Positions 6,209 to 7,864 of a stretch of DNA of 7,864 nt are shown here, piece by piece; the first letter of the stretch is position 1, and every line of letters begins with the position of its first letter. The position numbers were made by a program, and so were the translations under genes. This DNA comes from JBBRMQ01 sp038230775 (lineage in GTDB: Bacteria; Acidobacteriota; Thermoanaerobaculia; Gp7-AA8), in assembly GCA_038230775.1 (NCBI GenBank), contig JBBRMQ010000205.1, forward strand, positions 1 through 7,864. The letters are read 5' to 3'. The notes beneath the pieces were generated by a model. That model was not told the DNA's origin. It saw only the letters and a list, made by a program, of their open reading frames with translations, and did no database searches.

Positions 6209-6220
6209 ACAACTTATTAT
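6193..6220 (+). promoter_or_regulatory. Candidate promoter for the lytic transglycosylase
   Basis: A weak -35-like TTGGAC (6193-6198) and a good -10-like TATTAT (6215-6220, five of six) are 16 bp apart. The -10 overlaps the ATG at 6219, so if it is used the transcript would start near 6227 and translation would have to begin downstream, for example at the GTG at 6291. Confidence 0.3.
6205..6215 (+). promoter_or_regulatory. 11-nt word CTCGACAACTT, copy 1
   Basis: CTCGACAACTT ends 3 nt before the first ATG of the lytic transglycosylase. The same word recurs exactly at 7278-7288 before the LysM gene, so it may be a shared regulatory site. Confidence 0.3.
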
Positions 6221-7136
6221 GATGAAAAACCTCACAGATGCCGCGTCTCTGCATGTCGCGAAATATCGCCGGCTCACGGAGTCGAAGCGCGTGTTTCGCT
6301 GGCTGCGAGCGCGCACGGCCGCAACGCTGCTCCTCGGCACCGCGCTGTCGATTGGCGGAGCGACCGAAGCGCTGCAGGGCGTCCACTTTCTCGTGAGGAA
6401 GGACATTGATGCCGTTCGTATCGTCCGGCAGAACGGCCATCGCAACAGGGTGGTCGCGAAGCTCAGCGACGGATTCACCGGCAACTCGCTGTACAAGCTG
6501 ACGCGCATCCTTCCGGAGAGCCTCGTCTCGCATCAGATTGCGTTGTTCACCGACTCATGGCTTCCGTCGAATGACGGTGTGATCGCGGACAGCGAAGTGC
6601 ATAGCGGTGTTTTCCGTACGGAGATGGCGCGCATCAGCACGGCGATCCGTCGCGAGTTCTTCGCGAACGCCGTTCCCTTCGGCGACATCATTCACGCGAA
6701 ATCGCAGAAGTACGACGTCGATCCCGCGCTCGTCGCGGCCGTGGTCGAGACCGAGTCGCGCTTTCACACGCGTGCGCGCTCGCAGGTCGGCGCCCAGGGT
6801 TTGATGCAGCTCATGCCGCGCACTGGCCGCTGGCTCGGCGCGAGCAATCTCTACGACCCCGAGCAGAACGTCGACGCCGGCGTGAAGTACATCAAGTACC
6901 TTCAGGGCCGCTTCAACGGAAACCTGAAGCAGACGATCGCCGCCTACAACGCTGGCGAGGGCAACGTCAGGCGCTACGGCGGAGTGCCGCCGTTCCAGGA
7001 AACGCGGTCGTACGTGAAGAAGGTCATGAGCCGCTACGAGCAGCGCTCGCAGCAGCTGAAGGATTATGACAAGGCGCACACTGCCGATCCGGTAGCCGGC
7101 ACGGACGCGACTGAGCCGGTCGTGACCCTCCGATAA
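6219..7136 (+). CDS. Lytic transglycosylase, SLT (Slt70/MltE-like) domain
   Basis: A murein hydrolase that cuts the glycan strand of peptidoglycan with formation of 1,6-anhydro ends; it would act in the periplasm, anchored by its N-terminus. Numbering from the ATG at 6219 (305 residues), a hydrophobic segment at about 32-48 after basic residues is a signal peptide or anchor. The region 55-150 is not recognised. The SLT domain spans 153-275: catalytic E179 in VVETESRF, SQVGAQGLMQLMP (188-200), NVDAGVKYIKYL (217-228), AAYNAGEGNV (241-250) and PPFQETRSYVKKV (257-269). All core motifs are intact. The tail (277-305) is polar. Start choice is uncertain: the ATGs at 6219 and 6222 lack a Shine-Dalgarno, while a GTG at 6291 has GGAG 9 nt upstream and would begin just before the hydrophobic segment. 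The LysM gene follows on the same strand. Confidence 0.92.
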   Translation: MMKNLTDAASLHVAKYRRLTESKRVFRWLRARTAATLLLGTALSIGGATEALQGVHFLVRKDIDAVRIVRQNGHRNRVVAKLSDGFTGNSLYKLTRILPESLVSHQIALFTDSWLPSNDGVIADSEVHSGVFRTEMARISTAIRREFFANAVPFGDIIHAKSQKYDVDPALVAAVVETESRFHTRARSQVGAQGLMQLMPRTGRWLGASNLYDPEQNVDAGVKYIKYLQGRFNGNLKQTIAAYNAGEGNVRRYGGVPPFQETRSYVKKVMSRYEQRSQQLKDYDKAHTADPVAGTDATEPVVTLR

Positions 7137-7234
7137 GTTGGGAAGTTGGGATGTTTGGACGTTGGGCCGTCCAGCGCTGCAGAAGGCCCCTTCCCAACGG
7201 CCCAACATCCCAACGTCCTAACTTCCACCAACTT
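7135..7234. terminator. Long imperfect inverted repeat of 8-nt units
   Basis: The left arm (7135-7170) is a run of units like AGTTGGGA, TGTTTGGA and CGTTGGGC; the right arm (7197-7234) is its imperfect complement, including ACGGCCCAACATCCCAACG. The core pairing GTTGGGAAG (7137-7145) also matches CTTCCCAAC (7190-7198) exactly, so several registers are possible. The 26-nt centre contains the palindrome CAGCGCTG. The left arm starts within the TAA stop of the lytic transglycosylase. RNA would fold strongly, so a terminator or mRNA-end stabiliser is likely, though no U-tract follows. It may also be a dispersed repeat family. Confidence 0.6.
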
Positions 7235-7240
7235 CATAAC

Positions 7241-7269
7241 TTGACCATTTCCCTCTGTTGAGCTAACGT
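7241..7269 (+). promoter_or_regulatory. Candidate promoter of the LysM gene
   Basis: TTGACC (7241-7246, five of six to the -35 consensus) and TAACGT (7264-7269, keeping the TA...T core) are separated by 17 bp. It lies just after the long inverted repeat and about 33 nt before the ATG. Confidence 0.4.
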
Positions 7270-7277
7270 TTTCTCTG

Positions 7278-7288
7278 CTCGACAACTT
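7278..7288 (+). promoter_or_regulatory. 11-nt word CTCGACAACTT, copy 2
   Basis: An exact second copy of the word at 6205-6215. It lies 13 nt before the LysM ATG, just upstream of the Shine-Dalgarno GGAGG (7292-7296), which sits 5 nt before that ATG. Confidence 0.3.
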
Positions 7289-7301
7289 GGTGGAGGGGAT
7301 A

Positions 7302-7864
7302 ATGGTTTGTGTGCGTCGGGTGGCTCCCGTTCTCCTACTGGTGATGATGCCCGCGTTTTCCGCGGCGGCTGCCAAGCCGAAGATGTCATCGCATCCGCCG
7401 CGCCAGCTGCATCGCGTGGGCGATCACTGGACTGCCTACAATCCGCCGGATCCTACGACCTACGCGGCTGAGGCGAAAACCTACACGATCAAGGCCGGCG
7501 ACACGCTCTGGGGGATTGCCACGCAATTCCTAAAGAACGGCTACCTCTGGCCGCAGATCTGGGAGTCCAACACCTGGGTGACGGACGCGCACTGGATCTA
7601 TCCGGGCGACGTCCTTCTCGTGGAAGGTGAAGGCGTCCAGGCTGCCCAATCGGCCGGCGGTGAAGCCACCGGCTCCACGCTCGGATCCACATCCAGCGGC
7701 ACGACCGACACCGGCACGACCACGACGCAACAGCAGACCACCGCAGGCGTCCTCATCTCCGCGGCCGACGCCGTCGGCGGCACCGCATCGCCGGTCGCAC
7801 TCGGCACCGATGCCGACATCTATTGCTACGGATACATCGGCGATCCGCAGGAGCCGATGCCGAA
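7302..7864 (+). CDS. Secreted LysM peptidoglycan-binding protein, 3' end missing
   Basis: Open from an ATG at 7302 to the end of the window: 187 codons with no stop. Residues 1-24 (MVCVRRVAPVLLLVMMPAFS then AAAA) form a clear signal peptide. One LysM domain is at about 60-107: TYTIKAGDTLWGIATQFL, then WPQIWESN and IYPGDVLLVE. LysM domains bind the N-acetylglucosamine-containing glycan of peptidoglycan. A low-complexity Gly/Ser/Thr/Gln stretch follows (about 118-148), then a second folded part starts (VLISAADAVGG ... ADIYCYGYIGDPQEPMP) and runs off the window; I do not recognise it. A strong Shine-Dalgarno GGAGG, 5 nt before the ATG, supports the start. It follows the lytic transglycosylase, and both would work on the cell wall. 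The inverted repeat and a separate promoter suggest that it can be transcribed on its own. Confidence 0.88.
   Translation, partial: MVCVRRVAPVLLLVMMPAFSAAAAKPKMSSHPPRQLHRVGDHWTAYNPPDPTTYAAEAKTYTIKAGDTLWGIATQFLKNGYLWPQIWESNTWVTDAHWIYPGDVLLVEGEGVQAAQSAGGEATGSTLGSTSSGTTDTGTTTTQQQTTAGVLISAADAVGGTASPVALGTDADIYCYGYIGDPQEPMP

Noticed and set aside
1..7864. CRISPR array, tRNA, rRNA, prophage or IS element
   Set aside because: No regularly spaced direct repeats, cloverleaf-like sequences, integrase or transposase frames were found on either strand.

Overview
The window is dense, GC-rich bacterial chromosome. Gene content and style point to a Gram-negative environmental bacterium, most likely of the Acidobacteriota or a nearby lineage. 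The clues are a Hanks-type Ser/Thr kinase with a transmembrane helix and TPR tail, a divergent secreted protein with an Ig-like repeat of the sort common in acidobacterial VWA proteins, and a lipid-A-synthase N-terminal-domain (LAB_N) membrane protein. The phylum call is inference; there is no rRNA or other marker gene here.

Layout. At the left edge a secreted-protein gene (1-271, minus strand, incomplete) runs divergently from everything else. A 79-bp intergenic region with a good -10 box leads into a tightly packed plus-strand run: membrane Ser/Thr kinase (351-1958), M20 metallopeptidase (1955-2962) and a broken thiolase (2950-3748). A REP-like inverted repeat (3774-3822) separates this block from a second one: TatD-family hydrolase (3827-4579), DPM1/ArnC-like family 2 glycosyltransferase (4576-5295), LAB_N membrane protein (5339-5632) and AmmeMemoRadiSam protein A/AMMECR1 (5586-6140). 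Within each block the genes overlap by 4-47 nt or are joined by a tiny ORF, so each block is probably co-transcribed.

The right third is a cell-wall module. A spacer with two stem-loops (6142-6208) precedes a lytic transglycosylase (6219-7136). Then comes a long imperfect inverted repeat built from 8-nt units (7135-7234), a candidate promoter, and a secreted LysM protein that runs off the window (7302-7864). An exact 11-nt word lies upstream of both cell-wall genes and may be a shared regulatory site.

The clearest oddity is the thiolase. Its N-terminal ~187 residues and C-terminal ~80 residues are both well conserved, including all three catalytic residues, but about 125-130 central residues are missing and the two halves are in different frames. 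It is a deletion pseudogene or an assembly collapse. No CRISPR array, phage, IS element, tRNA or rRNA was seen. I see no convincing case for a wholly new system; the most open functional question is why a lone AMMECR1 gene is overlapped with a glycosyltransferase/LAB_N pair.
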